From: Silurus meridionalis
Taxonomy: Eukaryota; Chordata; Actinopteri; Siluriformes; Siluridae
DNA length: 64,000 bases
Direction of reading: 5' to 3'
Assembly: GCF_014805685.1 (NCBI RefSeq)
Contig: NC_060887.1
Location: forward strand, 13,309,963-13,373,962
This document shows positions 13,031 to 26,300 of this stretch, piece by piece. The position numbers were made by a program, and so were the translations under genes. The stretch's first letter is position 1. Every line of letters begins with the position of its first letter. A model generated the notes under the pieces. That model saw only the letters and a list, made by a program, of their open reading frames with translations. It was not told the DNA's origin and ran no database searches.

Positions 13031-13436
13031 TTGTTTTTTGTTTTGCCGGAAGGAAACCAGAGAACCCCGAAGAACGTATATCAGTTTGGGGCCAAATGGG
13101 TTAACCTGACTTCTTTTAGCATGAAGTAAGGATTGTCAGTATGCTATATTAGCGATTTAGTTGTTGTTCCGTCATGCTTCCTCATTCGAAATGGCCCACA
13201 GAAACCAATAGTTGATGTTTATGTGTATAAAGAATTGTCTGTATAATTGATAATAGCTGGCAACCATGTAGCCAATTACTTCTAAACAAATAAATATGAT
13301 AAATAATATAAAAAAGGAAGTGCTTGTGTGCCTTTTACTAAGAGATTTAAATTGCCACAGTAAAAAAAAATACAACGAGTTTGAATGCACACGCACCCTC
13401 ATGCCGGGGGTGCGGCCCAGTCTACTGGGCTTCACA

Positions 13437-13510
13437 GACCGGAAGCGGAAGTGCCGCCATCTCCTCGTAGCTCCAACACCAGGGTCAACGTTTGCATGGT
13501 AACGTTACAG
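13437..13510. promoter_or_regulatory. promoter-like module (ETS, YY1-like, RFX-like sites)
   Basis: Within 70 bp: ccggaag (13,439-13,445), cggaagtg (13,446-13,453), gccgccatc (13,453-13,461) and a near-palindromic gtttgcatggtaac (13,490-13,503), one step from an RFX X-box. It is CpG-richer than the flanks. Such clusters mark housekeeping promoters. It may serve epn1 or an unseen transcript. Confidence 0.4.
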
Positions 13511-13689
13511 CACCTTTAAATTATGAATCTTGGCCAGACCAGACAAAGTAATTTTCAAGTGACACTATCACAACAAAATCGATATATTTGTACAAATATA
13601 AATATATACAGCGCGGTTGGTACTGCACTATAAAGTTGGCGCAAATATTTCGCCCATATTATTTGGTGCGATAGCGTGCAGCTTTAGAG

Positions 13690-14001
13690 GCCGAATCCCA
13701 AATCCTTCCTTTTGATGCACTTTCTAGGGCGCTGGAGGAGTGCACTCGGCGCGTTGGAGTGCACTTTGTGTAGTGGGAGACGGTGTGATTTGGGATCGCG
13801 CCATTTGTCTCTGCTGGCCAGAGGAACTGCTAAGTATCGCTAGCGCTTGGGTAGAACCGAGAGCCCGGTTCCGAGTTTCATCGCCACCCCGGGGTTAATG
13901 GCTCGTTTTAGATCCACCTTGTGACGAAAATTCTGGATTTCTCAGCTCGGGGCGATACGGGTTCATGTCTTTCAGTTGACAGCGCCAGATTTTTTGGGAC
14001 G
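13690..14001 (+). promoter_or_regulatory. epn1: probable epn1 first exon (non-coding) and promoter
   Basis: A CpG-containing stretch ends in a strong donor, g|gtaagt at 14,001/14,002. No long reading frame starts here. The next in-order coding exon downstream on the plus strand is epn1 at 23,314, whose exon can start at 23,259 or 23,281 (both after good acceptors). The link is inferred from position only. Confidence 0.4.
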
Positions 14002-14279
14002 GTAAGTCAGTCAGTAGGGTGTGCTAAGCTAGCGCATTAGCCCCCTGTAGCTGTGATAAGACAGTGTCCAGGCGGGACTTTCTCTCTGTCTCCGAGTGTG
14101 AGGACACAGAGACACATGCGGGACCGAATGGAAGGTGAAGGCGAACTTTTTACTCACACCTCCTTATTCAGTATTCACTCTGTGTCTCTTTCTCCCAGTG
14201 TTTTCTCACACATTGTCTCCGAGACAGGTCACTTTAGTCTATATTTGCTCCTGGGAGGAGGCTAGCTGGCTAAAGTCAG

Positions 14280-14281
<2 letters not shown>

Positions 14282-14322
<41 letters not shown>

Positions 14323-14581
14323 CGCGCGGCTGTCACAAGCCCTCAGCAGCCACTGCTTGAATGTCATTTCACAAGGCAGCCACTAATGTATACTATAATT
14401 GATAGAAAATTTTAATTAGGTTTTATTAAACCAAACATTCAATACAAATACTATTAATTATGATAATTTTTTAATTAATATTACATTTTCTCACGAGTTG
14501 TTTGCCTCGTATGTTCTGACAGGTAGGTTGTGTGCTAAGCTAACGTTGTCTGCTCTTCTTGCTAGCAGGTTGGACGGGTTG

Positions 14582-14625
<44 letters not shown>
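14282..14625. repeat. two (GT)n microsatellites
   Basis: (GT)n at 14,282-14,322 and at 14,584-14,624, with ordinary AT-rich DNA between them. They lie just after the probable first exon of epn1. Confidence 0.95.
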
Positions 14626-14784
14626 TATTATTATATTATACGTTTTTATGACAGAAATTTGTTTTAATGTCTATAAATATAAACAAATTGCCATTGCTTT
14701 TTAATTGTTGCTTCTTGAGGCCACTTGGTTCAAAGTCGTGATTTGTGTGATTTACATATTAATTTATTTTTTACATATCGCTAT

Positions 14785-14937
14785 ATTTATGGCATTTGGC
14801 AAGTGTGTTTATCCAAAAGCAGCTATTTCATGTATACATCAGAGCAGTTGTGGAGTTGTGAAGGGCCTTGCACAAGGGCCCAGCAGAGGCAGCTTTGTGG
14901 TGCGGGGATTTGAACTCACAACCTTCTCATGAGAAAT
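14785..14937 (-). repeat. tRNA-derived SINE, minus strand
   Basis: Reads on the minus strand as 'gttgtgagttcaaatccccg' (B box), 'tgctgggcccttgtgcaagg' and a tail ending in 'gccaaatgccat'. It is the same SINE type as at 9,880. Confidence 0.65.
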
Positions 14938-14939
14938 CT

Positions 14940-15553
14940 AATATTCAGCCCACAGAGACGTTTGGCTGATTTTGTATGATCGAGATGATTTTGAGTATTT
15001 GAATGAGTGTCGGAGGTTTCGGTGCTTGGGTTCAGTTCTCATTCGTACACTTGAATCTCTGACTCGATATATTACTAAAGCCCCTGGGACTTTGCTCTGG
15101 TCTTTGCCAGCTCGACTTTTGGAGCACTTGTTATCAGGTTTCAGTATTATGCAATGGTTATTTATACAGTGTGTCATCTGCCACTCCTTCGAAATCAATC
15201 CTGGAGCGTTTTCATTCAGGAACACGAGCTTTTGGACGATTCGAAGTGTGTTTTGTAAATCGAACAATAAGCAGTAACTCCAAAGACACTGCCGTATCTT
15301 ATGTTATGTATATATGTGTATTTATTTATTTTATATTATTTACCATGTTAAAATACGTCAAACAGTTAAACCGGTAGAAACCCCATGCTTACGAGTGTAT
15401 GCAAGTCATTTAAATAATGGTGAAGAGAAACATTGTTGGTTAATGTTATTGTCATTATCATTTAATTGAGTGCTTCATCTTTGCACAGGTGCACATGACT
15501 GATGGATGTTTTCCTTAATGAAAGTGAGCAGGTTGATTTTTTTTTTTTTTTTT

Positions 15554-15588
<35 letters not shown>

Positions 15589-17100
15589 ACTACTGAGTGG
15601 ACAAGGTCAAGAAAACACTATAATCAAGTTATGCTTTGGGGTGGGGTGGGGGTGTGGTGGGCGTCAGTGATGATACCATTATACAGAACTTCTGGGGGAA
15701 ACACTGGGAAAACCCAAGGGCCATGTGTGATCAGATAGAAGTGGCGAATGAGAGAAAGTTTGTATTAAAACAATAGAGATGAAAGAGAGAGATTTTCAGG
15801 TCTTTTATGGATTTGCTTTTATTTTTTATTTTTTTTTTGCCCTGGGCCAAATTTTTTTTCATTTGAGATCATGAGCACCTTCATAGATTTTTGTTATGAT
15901 TTGCCACAACACTTGTTCCGCTCGCTTTTTGTTCTTATTTTTATAGTTTTTGTCAATAATACAGTCCATACCATAATGTAATAAAGATATATATATATGA
16001 CGAGGTTTTGGTGATTCTAATACGCAGCTTCATGAAGGATGTTTTATGTTAATAAAAAGGTGGCTTTCAGAACAACAGTTTGACCTTGAATCTGAATCAC
16101 AAGATTCATTAGGTTTCCCGCCCTTCTGAACAAGAGCGTTCTACTTCACTCTTTCTTCTTCTGCTTCTCTTTCTGTGTTGTTTATAAATCTCTTTGTGAA
16201 GCTGCGTGTTTTGTACACCAAATAAAGTATTTGCAATCGTCACTTTTCATTAAAGGTCAAAGCTCAGAGCTGAAAGCACCAGGCCACTAGACAGAGAAAG
16301 AGCACATTTTAAAAGCATCTAACAGCACTGCATATGTTACATTTTCCCACAATGCAGCTCAGCATGCTCGTGCACTTAATCTCCATCCATGTGCATGTTG
16401 ATACTTGTCGCTTTTTCGGACAGGATTCAAGTTGCATGGGGTTGTGGAATAATTTTACATCTCAGTGGTTTTCTATACAGATAATAAAAAGTTGCTTGCC
16501 GTATTTAGTCTTGTAGTTTATAGCATCGTGCCTGGACATGGAACACTTCTATATATATTACTTATACTATATACTTCTGTGTATGTTGCCAGACTCTGGT
16601 TTCATCATAACGTTTCATCCAAGAGCCACAATTCCTTGTTTCCTCCAGTGCATGAACGATCGCTCGAAAGCCAAGTCGTCAGTGGTGCATAATCATCTGA
16701 TGTGACAGACATAACACACTAGAAATATTATATCACTGACTTGATGTGAGCGTGATCCGAGGGTGCATGAGATTACAAAATTTCAAACGTTTCCCTGATT
16801 AACTAATCCAATCTAAATAGATCTGTAAAAGGTCTTCTAAAAGACATTTTTGCTGCTGAAGGCTGAAGACATTTGGTTTTGAAATCAAAACATGAATGAA
16901 ACAATAGATTAAAATGTTAATTTACTTGTGTACATACATATGTATGTATGTATGTCATCTAGCCATGTTAAACAATGGAGATCATGGCAATTTTTGTCTG
17001 AATCCACCTGGAAATACACCCCAAGAACGTGACAGACAGGTGTTTCTTGTTGCCCAGATGTGCCCTTTAATACTGTTTATTTAAACAATTAAAATCTTTG
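14940..17100. other. no gene recognised; one doubly open stretch
   Basis: 14,938-15,277 is open on both strands (about 100 residues each), but neither product resembles a known family. The rest has a (GT)n at 15,558 and AT-rich DNA. It probably lies in the first intron of epn1. Confidence 0.4.
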
Positions 17101-17109
17101 AACGTCTAC

Positions 17110-17610
17110 ACTTATTTTGAGACCTTGGTTCTGAACCTCGCACGTGAATCATGCGTCTGCTGTTAGAAGAATAAACCAACTCTTAGCCAAGAGAGCTCTT
17201 GATGGGAGAAAAGCAAGCCTCTGGAAAGTTGAGAAAAGAGGAAAAAACGACCATTGCACAGGTGTTGGGCATATAATGAAAAAGAACCAAACCATTGGTC
17301 TACTAACAAGAAGACATGGAACAGGTTGGTCAAGGAAAACAAGAAGAGCAGCTGATGACAAGCTATGGAAAAAAAAAAATCTTAAAACATCCTAAATAGG
17401 GCAGGGGATGAATTTGGACTCAATTAATTATGAATCAGGATGAATTAAGACTTGAAATATAGAGGCCATATGACAAGTCGCAGTAAGAATCAGAAGGCAA
17501 AATGAACCTTTACCAGAATAATGAAAATCCCAACATGTGAAGAAGGAAAGGATGGGCTTATGATCCCAAACATACCGGTTCATTTACTAAAGCACGGAGA
17601 AAGCAGCGTT
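17110..17610 (+). mobile_element. decayed Tc1-like element
   Basis: Pieces GTGWSRKTRRAADDK and, further on, RGHMTSRSKNQKAK in shifting frames, plus 'gatcccaaacataccggttc', match the middle of a Tc1 transposase. The rest is deleted. Confidence 0.5.
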
Positions 17611-18144
17611 GTGACTTGGGCGAACACAGCTGCATACTTTTCCTTTTGTGTTTTCAATGTTCATTGTGTGGATGGTCGTCTAGGTTGTCAGTTTGTGGAC
17701 TGTAATTTGGTAATGCTTTTGCAATTTAATTGCACTTTCTTTTATTATTACACCCCCTGTGCTGAGTCAGCTGAATATGATGCGCGCTGTGCCGCTCCTG
17801 GATACACCGCTTCAGTGCTCCAAAGCTCTTTGCTGCATTTTGGATAAGATTCAAGTAGAAGATTAAGAAGTAGTTCTACCTCATCATCAGGCCATGTGCA
17901 TCTGTGTGTTTGCTGTTTTTTTATTTGATAGGTTGACCCTGTGCAGGATAAAGCACTTACTATTGAATGAATGGATGGACTGCTGAATGTTTTTTGTGAT
18001 GCGGTTATGCTCCTATACAGGAAGCGCTTCTTATACATGCACTCGATATACAGGTCTAGGCGATGTTCTTGTCTACCAGTTGACGTATTATCACCACCGA
18101 TTGTCCCGGGCTTTAATTTGTCGATTGACCTCTACACTGGACAG

Positions 18145-18480
18145 CTTTTTTGACCATCCCATTCAATATTTAGTGTCCATATGCTCTTATTTAATCTCCA
18201 CTCTTCAGGGAAGAGTGTGCTTGTGGAGATTTGTACTCGCTTAGTCACAAGGGATTCAGTAAAGTCAGGTACTGATGTAGGGTGAAAAGAGGCCTGGGGT
18301 GCAGTTGGTGTATAAGGAGCAAAGGTTTGGGTCATGTAGTTCAAGTGAAAGGAAAATGTCATGCTTCCACATCCAAATGCATCTGATGGTGTGCTTTTAA
18401 CTTTGTGGTAACAGTTTGGGAAGAACCACATATGGTTGGGAAAGTCAGGTGCTCTAATACTTTTGTCCATATACTTCATG
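18145..18480 (-). repeat. Tc1 family A relic, copy 2
   Basis: Reverse orientation: 'ctccactcttcagggaagag', 'ggcctggggtgcagttggtg' and the terminal 'ctaatacttttgtccatata'. The family is the same as at 10,290. Confidence 0.65.
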
Positions 18481-18484
18481 CTTG

Positions 18485-19910
18485 TTCATGATCGGACGGA
18501 AGGTATTGATAATTATTTTGTAACAGCGGTGCTTACTGCTGCTCCACCCTTAAATCATATGATGAGTTTGTTAATAGGCAGGTTATAATATATTCTTGTC
18601 TCTATAGTAACTATCGGATAAGAAGTACTTTTTCTTTATTAAAGACCAATGCTAAATATACAAGAGAAAATTAGATGGGTGTTTTAAAATGAACAACTAA
18701 TTTGTTTCTTTTTTTTTTTTTAAATGTAAATTTTATTGCTAAAAATGCATATCTGAGTATCTGTGAAAACTAAACCCATTTAATGCATTTAAATTGCTAT
18801 ATTACCTCAAAAATATATATATTTGAGAAATAGTCAGAATTCCGAGAAATAATTAATAATTAGGCACATTTATATGGCAGAAATGTGCTTCCATGTCGTT
18901 TACCTGTCCATAGCGCTCCACAGTTTAGCAGGTGGTGTGTCTGTAATAACGGTCCGTGGGGAAACACAGTGCTCCGTGTGTAGTTAAATGTACCTAAAGC
19001 ATTTTTTTTTTGAGTAATTCAAGGAATTGTTTCAGCCCTAATTGTAATGTACACAGTGAATTGTATCTTATATTTAAAAAACTGTGTGTATTCATGGATC
19101 TGGTGATGTTTTGTGACACTTCAGCTTATAAATTCTTTAGGTCAGAACTATGACAAACTGTAGACTTGCTGTTTGCAAAAGAGGGCAAAAAGAGACGCTG
19201 CTTAGGGAAGGCATGTTTTTAGCTCGTGTGATGTATAATAGGAACTAACTCGTTTCACAAAACAGTAATCACCACCAAATTGTTTTATTTTTAGAGGAAT
19301 AAAACATTTTGCAACTTCAGGTTCCTCTTTGATATCACAATATTCTGTCTTGGATTGTTGTTGTTTACCCCCTAGCATGTTAACTTTCTCTACACTCTGT
19401 GTTAAACGTAATTTATTTATTTATTTATTTAGCAAAAGGCACAAGCTAGTTTTAGCAGCTTTATCACTTTAAAGGACAGCGTTTACGTCAAACATTTCAA
19501 TACACAAAGTGAGTCCATTGTGTCTGTTGAGCTCACTTTCGTCTCGGCAGCAAACGAAAGTGCTTGTACTTGTGGAGGGGGAAAAAAAAAATCAGTCTAA
19601 TGGTTACTGTGATTGTTAAACAGGTAAAGACTGACTATTCAGGAAGCAGCTTAGGTTTGTAGCATCTCAGTCGATGATTAATTTACGCAAGACAGACTGT
19701 ACTATTGCTGAAGAAACGATCTGTGCTTACAGTTACTGATTTGTTGAAGTTTTTTTTGTGGCCTGGCTGTTCGCCCCTGACCGCACACTTCGCAGATTTT
19801 TGCTCTCGCCATTATTGCTGTTATTATTCTAGCAAATATAGCCAGTAATGTAAACGCTGCCAGGAAACCTTTCCATTTTAATGAAGACAAATGAGCAAAG
19901 TAATTCTTTT
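18485..19910. other. no gene recognised
   Basis: AT-rich intronic or intergenic DNA. Nothing supported. Confidence 0.4.
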
Positions 19911-19915
19911 CACTT

Positions 19916-20390
19916 ACAGTGTACATTATATGGACAAAATTATTAGGACACCTGACTTTTCTTACCATGTGTGGTTCTTTCCCAAACTGTTAACACAACG
20001 TTGGAGGCACATAGTATATAGTAAACATTACATTTTCCCTTCACTTGACCTGGAAGACCCAAAACCTGTTCCAGCATGACAATGCCCTTGTGCACAAAGC
20101 CAGCTCCATGAACATATGCTTTCATTGGTTGGAGTCTTTAGATTTTGAGTGGCCTGCTGTAGAACTCTGACCTTAAACCTCTTAAACACCTGATGAATTG
20201 GGATCCGGCTGCACCCCAGGTCTCCTCACCCTGCATCAGTACCCGACTTTACTTTAACGCCCTTGTGGCTGAATAAGCACAAATCTCCATAAGCACACTC
20301 CAAAATCTAGTGGAACATCTTCCCAGAAGAGTGAAGATTATTAAATGGAATGGAATGTTCCCAAGTGTCAGGTGTCAACAAGCTTGTCTG
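19916..20390 (+). repeat. Tc1 family A relic, copy 3
   Basis: Starts 'tgtacattatatggacaaaa', continues 'aaacctgttccagcatgaca', 'aaagccagctccatgaacat' and 'cttcccagaagagtgaagat', and ends 'aagtgtcaggtgtcaac'. This is the most complete copy, about 475 bp. Confidence 0.7.
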
Positions 20391-20889
20391 TACGGTGTAT
20401 TTCGGCTATAGGAAGACAGAAGCTTGGGAGAAAAACTCGCTTGCAGTGAACAGTTCATTTCATTTTCCCCTCACGCCGAGTTATTTATATTTGACAGATT
20501 TTTTAATTAAGATGGTAATGTTGATGTGTTGATAATTGATGATAAATTATTATGGCAATAAAAATGTGTAATAAAATGTTCCTTGTTAGTTTACTTGTGT
20601 ACTACATACAAAATATAAACAATAATCAGTTTTAATACGCAGTGGTTCCATTTGTCCTTTGCTCCAGATTCGATGTCGTTTCAGAAGTACATCGTGCCGG
20701 TATGAGACTGGAGAGCCGAGTGCGTTTCGATGAGTGTTATCAGTTATATTTATGTAAAGGAGGGAGGAAGGTTTTTTTTGTACATGCTGTACTGCACTGT
20801 GACTGGGTGTTGTCGTGAACACACACACACACCAATCTCAGACTGATATCTTTCTCCACATAAATGGTAGGACATGAAGAAGAGTGAGT

Positions 20890-21206
20890 TTAGATGTTGA
20901 GTGAAAGTGGACCGTCAGAGGGAAGAACAAGTGCAGCGAGAGCGACACAGCGACGCTCTGCAATATTCAACAGGCAGATAGTTTTCTTTCCTGCCTACTT
21001 ACTGTTACACCTCATTCTCGAATCCTTATTTCCCTATTCTCCTCCGCAGTTTTTAATTCCACACAGATCTTCTGGGTCCTCATGCGGCCCCGCAGAGGTT
21101 TAGTGCAGCCGACAAGCTGAGGAGCTCCGGTACCTGGAACCGAGACTCACCGGACCTGATAGACACACGCAGACACACACAGAGACTGAGAGACTGACGT
21201 GCATAG
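20890..21206 (+). promoter_or_regulatory. possible alternative 5' exon of epn1
   Basis: Less AT-rich than the flanks, with 'gaggagctccggtacctgga' and 'cggacctgatagacacacgc', ending in a donor-like cataggtaaag at 21,206. Nothing in it codes clearly. Confidence 0.25.
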
Positions 21207-22087
21207 GTAAAGATCCACTAGTGTACATTTACATCACATTTACATTGACATACTTGGCAAATTCTTATGTCACTGCAGGAGATGATGTAAATGCTTCGCC
21301 TCAACTTTTCAGTCAGCTCAATAGTGCAGAGCAATCATTTGTATTTATTTATTTTTATTTTGTATTTTTTCGGGTAGTTCAAAATGTAGTTACAGACAGA
21401 ACTTTGTAAACATAAGTACGGTGAATAAATATAAAGACTAGGGCAGTGAAAAATGTGCAGACTATTTTCACCGTTTTAGTGCAAATTCGATAGGAAATTA
21501 ATTATTTTTTTTATTTATAATTTTTTTTTTAAAGCGTTAATTACATAAAGAAAAGGGCGTTATAACAAAAATATCACAAGGCATTTCTGCGATACACTAC
21601 AGTATACCTTCTGTATCATGAGATACAGGTTTCCTAACATCCTGCCAGCAGAACTCGGGTCCTGTTTAAATACAAGAATTTGATATTTATAGTGAATCTG
21701 TACAAAAAGAAATTAGCAGTAAATAAGGAAAAGAAAATGAATGTATATTGGTCAAAAGATTCCAAAAATTTAAAAACATTTGATCAGCTAATCTAACTTG
21801 TGCACTCATAAGATTAGATTTGTTATCATTTCTTCAGTTGAATAATTGTTTATTTATTTTTTTTTATCTTTTATAGCAAAATGCTGTCTTGACATTTTCA
21901 ATTTCACAGTGATTTTTCCAGGCAAACATTCTTGAATAGAATTTGATACGTGTGTTTCAGGAGCAGTCAATTTTGTGAAGAAATTGAAAACAGGTGGCTT
22001 TCTTTTTAAGATACCCTTCTCTTCTCTTCTCTGAGAAGATATTCTACAAAATGAATATAACACTCAGAAGGGAGAAGCATTTAGTTG

Positions 22088-22300
22088 CTACACTATATGG
22101 ATAAAAGTATTTAAAAACCTGACATTTCCAGCCATATGTTTTTTTTTTCGACACAAAGTTGTATAGGATGCCTTTGGATGTGGCACCATTAAATCTTCCC
22201 TTCACTTGAACTAGGAGACCTAAACCTGTTCCATCAAGACAATCCCCCCTGAACACAAAGCAAACTCCTTGAAGATTTGGTTTTCATGAGTTGAAGTGTA
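22088..22300 (+). repeat. Tc1 family A relic, copy 4 (left half)
   Basis: Starts 'tacactatatggataaaagt' and stops after 'gaagatttggttttcatgag'. It lacks the right half. Confidence 0.6.
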
Positions 22301-22504
22301 AAGTGTAAATGTAGGAATAATAACTAGAATATAACATGTTTTTTTTTTTTAATCTTTATAACGTAATGTTTCAATGGCAGGAGAAGCAAACTTATTTTGC
22401 CTCGTCTGATTTGAAATAAAGAGGAAACTGACTTTTCAGAGGAGGAAGTTCAGACTTGATCACTTTACATGTCTGTACACTTATAAATGGAGTTCTATGC
22501 ATGC

Positions 22505-23015
22505 TGCATTATGAATGTACACAATATGGACCAAAGTTTGTGGACACCTGACCATAAGATTTGTTTGTGCTTTCTGAGCATCCCGTTTCACATTTTTCTG
22601 TTTGCTCCACTCTTCTGGGAAGGTGTTCCACTGGATTTTCGAGTGTGTTCATGGAGATTTGTGCTCATTCAGCTCAAGGGTGTTAGTTAAGTTAGGTACT
22701 GATGTGGGATGAGGAGGCCTGGGGAGCAGTCAGCATTTTAATTCATCCTGACGGTGTTCAGTCGGGATGAGATCAGAGCTTTATAGCAGGCCACTAAAGA
22801 TCTTCTACTCCAACCAAAGTAAATTTTATCTTCATAGAGCTGGTTTTGTGCAATTGTCATGCTGGAACAGGTTTGGGTCTCCTAGTTCAAGTGAAGGAAA
22901 AATCCTAAAAAACAATTTTGCATCTCCAAATCTGTGGTAACAGTTTGTGGAAGATCTGCATATGGCTGGAAGAGTCAGGTGTCCCAATACTTATGCCTAT
23001 AGTCTATATTTTGAT
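22505..23015 (-). repeat. Tc1 family A relic, copy 5
   Basis: Reverse orientation: 'cacaatatggaccaaagttt', 'gcagtcagcattttaattca', 'ggaacaggtttgggtctcct' and the far end 'gtgtcccaatacttatgcct'. It is near full length and lies about 200 bp from copy 4 in inverted orientation. Confidence 0.65.
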
Positions 23016-23313
23016 GTCTAGACACATCAAATTAAAAGCTCACCTCAAGCAATACTTATGCTGTATGTAGAGATGATTAAATTATTGTGGCATATCTATA
23101 ATCACTTTTCCTAATGGATTATAAAAATGACATTTAACCTGAAGCTTATCTTCACTGTTAATGATTTTTGAAATACTTAAGAAGCTTCCTTTTTTTTTTT
23201 TTTTTTTTAAATGTCATCTTTGTTGGCATTTGTGCTGCTTTCATTTTTCCTCTTTCAGACCTTGTTTTCCAACCTTGCAGATTTCACTGGAACCCGATAG
23301 CCACTCTGTTGCC

Positions 23314-26300
23314 ATGTCGACCTCATCGCTAAGGCGACAAGTGAAGAATATTGTTCACAATTACTCTGAAGCGGAGATTAAGGTAAGCGGTTGCTTTCAT
23401 TTGAGCCGATTTTACTCTCTCAATAAGCATCTACTTTCCTTATTATTGTGCTATTCTGCTCGTGAGATCAGTCTGTAGATGTACATTTCATTTGTATAAA
23501 AAAAACAACTTTGTTCCTAAATATTTGTGTGCTTTTGGCATTACTTCTATCCTTTCTAATATCTATTTAAAATCTTGACTGAATTTGTTTTTTTTTTCTT
23601 CATTCTTCTACAGGTCAGGGAAGCAACTTCCAATGACCCCTGGGGTCCATCAAGTTCTCTGATGTCAGAGATTGCAGATCTGACATATAACGTAGTGGCC
23701 TTCTCAGAAATCATGAGCATGGTGTGGAAGAGACTCAATGACCATGGGAAGAACTGGAGGCACGTGTATAAGGTCAGGACCTCACCTAAACTGTCACTTT
23801 GTTTAGGTCAGAGCATCACTTTTACCATGAACCCGATTTCCATATTTGTTTCAGGCTATGACTCTTATGGAGTATCTGATTAAGACGGGTTCAGAACGAG
23901 TGGCGCAGCAATGCAGGGAAAACATCTACGCTGTCCAGACACTCAAAGACTTCCAGTACATCGACAGAGACGGAAAAGACCAGGTAAAGATGCACGCAGA
24001 GGAAAAACCCACTCGAACGTACCACAATCAGTGGAATTCAAAGTGAATGTCTTACTTATTTATAGCACAGAAAATAGCCTCCATCCTCATATCATTAAGT
24101 GGAAGTAAAGCATTAGAGCTTTATTTCAATTAATAAATCTCTTTCAACAGTATTTCAGCCAATTCAGATTTGGAAAGCAATTGAACACCATCTGAGTATT
24201 CAATCTCACCAACTGTCAGCTTCTGTTGTCAGTCAGAATCACATGCATTTATGGCGTAGAAAATGTCAGCAGTTCCATTGCACCATCTGTAAGTACGCCA
24301 CTGCCCCTCTGCACAGTAGGGAGTAGGATTAGTGAAGGCGGCGCAGAAAATAGTCATTCTTTTTTGCGACGGATTTGTCTCCTGCGTTTTCTTCCTCTCT
24401 TTGTGCTTGTATGAACGATATGTGAGATTCTATAGATTCATTGATTCATTGTATGTCATCTGTGGTTGTGCCGCAACGTTCATTGGTGGTTGAGAGACTT
24501 TTACCACCGTGGCTTGGGTTCGATTCTTGGGCAGAGGACCAACCGGGCCACAAGGAATTAAATGAGGCAGCTCTCTCTCTGTGCCGGACCCAAGCCCAGA
24601 TTAAATTATATGGTTGCATCAGGAAGGCCAGCGAGAGTTGAAAGTGCCAAATCAAATATGCAGATGATTTGACGGCCAATAACAGGAGAAAACAACAACA
24701 ACTACATCATCTCCTTAACTGGAGTCATTTCCAAGAAGTGCATTTCTAAGCACTTCAATTTCCATCTCCCATCTCTCTGATTCATTCACACACTGTTTTT
24801 GATTGCACATTGAATTAGGGTTCAGTCTTGTGGTGTCTTTTCTATATTTTGTGTTATAAAGAACATTATATTGAGTGACAGAGAGGCCTTTAATTTTTTA
24901 TTTGGCACTAACACTTTTCTACCAGCAAGACTCAAAATCATTGGTTTGTTCCTGCAGTTCACGCATCATCCAGTAGAAGGCAACAACACATTAATAGTGT
25001 ACACAAGTGACAGTGCAAATGAAATAAACTGGCTGTGCATATCAAAGAACACAGTGTTATTTATGCAGTCAGTCACTGAGAACTTTCGTAGGAAAATCAG
25101 TACACCCACTCAGCCAGGCAGTGAATTAATCAGCCCCGCTGTGTGCCAGCAGTACAATGCATAAAATAATGTGGTTATGGCCCAGCAGCTTCAGATCATT
25201 TTTACATAAATCATCAGAATGGAGGTAAAACGTGATTGACCGTGACATGATTGTTGGTGCCAGGCAGGCTGGTTTGAGTGTTGTACAACAGAATGGTGCA
25301 ATAAAGAGAAAAAAATAACATCCACCAAGCAGCAGTTTTGCAGATTGAAACATCTCATTGATGAGCGAATTCAGTGGAGAATGGCTAAACTGGTTTAAGG
25401 TTACAACTAACCCACAACGCACAGTTGTGGTGACCGGAAAACATCTCAGAATGCACAACATGTCAATCAAACACCAGGAAAAGACCATGACTGAATTCTA
25501 TTGTCAGTGAACCTGCCTTCCAGTTTGTGTCCAACTATTCCAGGCCTGCAGAGGTGGTGTTGGGAATGTTTTCTTGTTCGCCGTTAATGCAGATCACTCC
25601 TGTTTGAGTATTGTAGCTCATCATGTACATCTTCTACTTCCTACATAATAATGCACTGTCATGAGTTCATCTCATGCTGGTTTCATGAGCATGACAATGA
25701 GGTCAATGTTCTTCAGTGGATTTCCCAGTCTCTGGTTTAAATTCAGTGGAACACCTTTGGAAAACTGTGGATCCCAGTCAAAGACTGATGAATTGAGGAC
25801 ATGCAGCATAAAAGTGGATTTGCTAAATTTGCAGGAATCGTGTGAGTCAACGTGGACTAGTTTGAAAGCAAATTGAGGCTAAATAGTAATAGTATAGTAT
25901 TTCTAATAATGTCCTCAGTGACTATTTTATGTTGCACATGAGTCTAACGTTGATGACATGATGGTGCCAGATGGTGCAATATTTCCTGCTTATCTTCTGG
26001 AAACTTTAAATATACTGTATTCGAGTTGTATCCATTTTTGTCGCGGTGCAACAGAAGTTAAATATGGTACAAATTATTGTGCACATAATTTCAGTCTCCA
26101 AATGTAACGGTATGAATAAAATTTCATTTAACTTTTTATTTGTGTAGCAAACAGCTTTTACAGAATCAATAAGAATGTGACTATACGAGTGAGCCAGTGG
26201 TGACAGAGGCGAGGATAAACTCTCCGATAGTATAAGGAAGAAACCTTAAAAGAAACCAGACTCAAAAGGGAACTCATGCTCATCTGAGTGACCTCGAATG

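Noticed and set aside
15502..15738. 78-residue frame with poly-Phe and Val-Cys repeats
   Set aside because: Product of poly(T) and (GT)n.
24871..25164. 97-residue frame in epn1 intron 3
   Set aside because: No family resemblance; lies beside a decayed Tc1 element within an intron.
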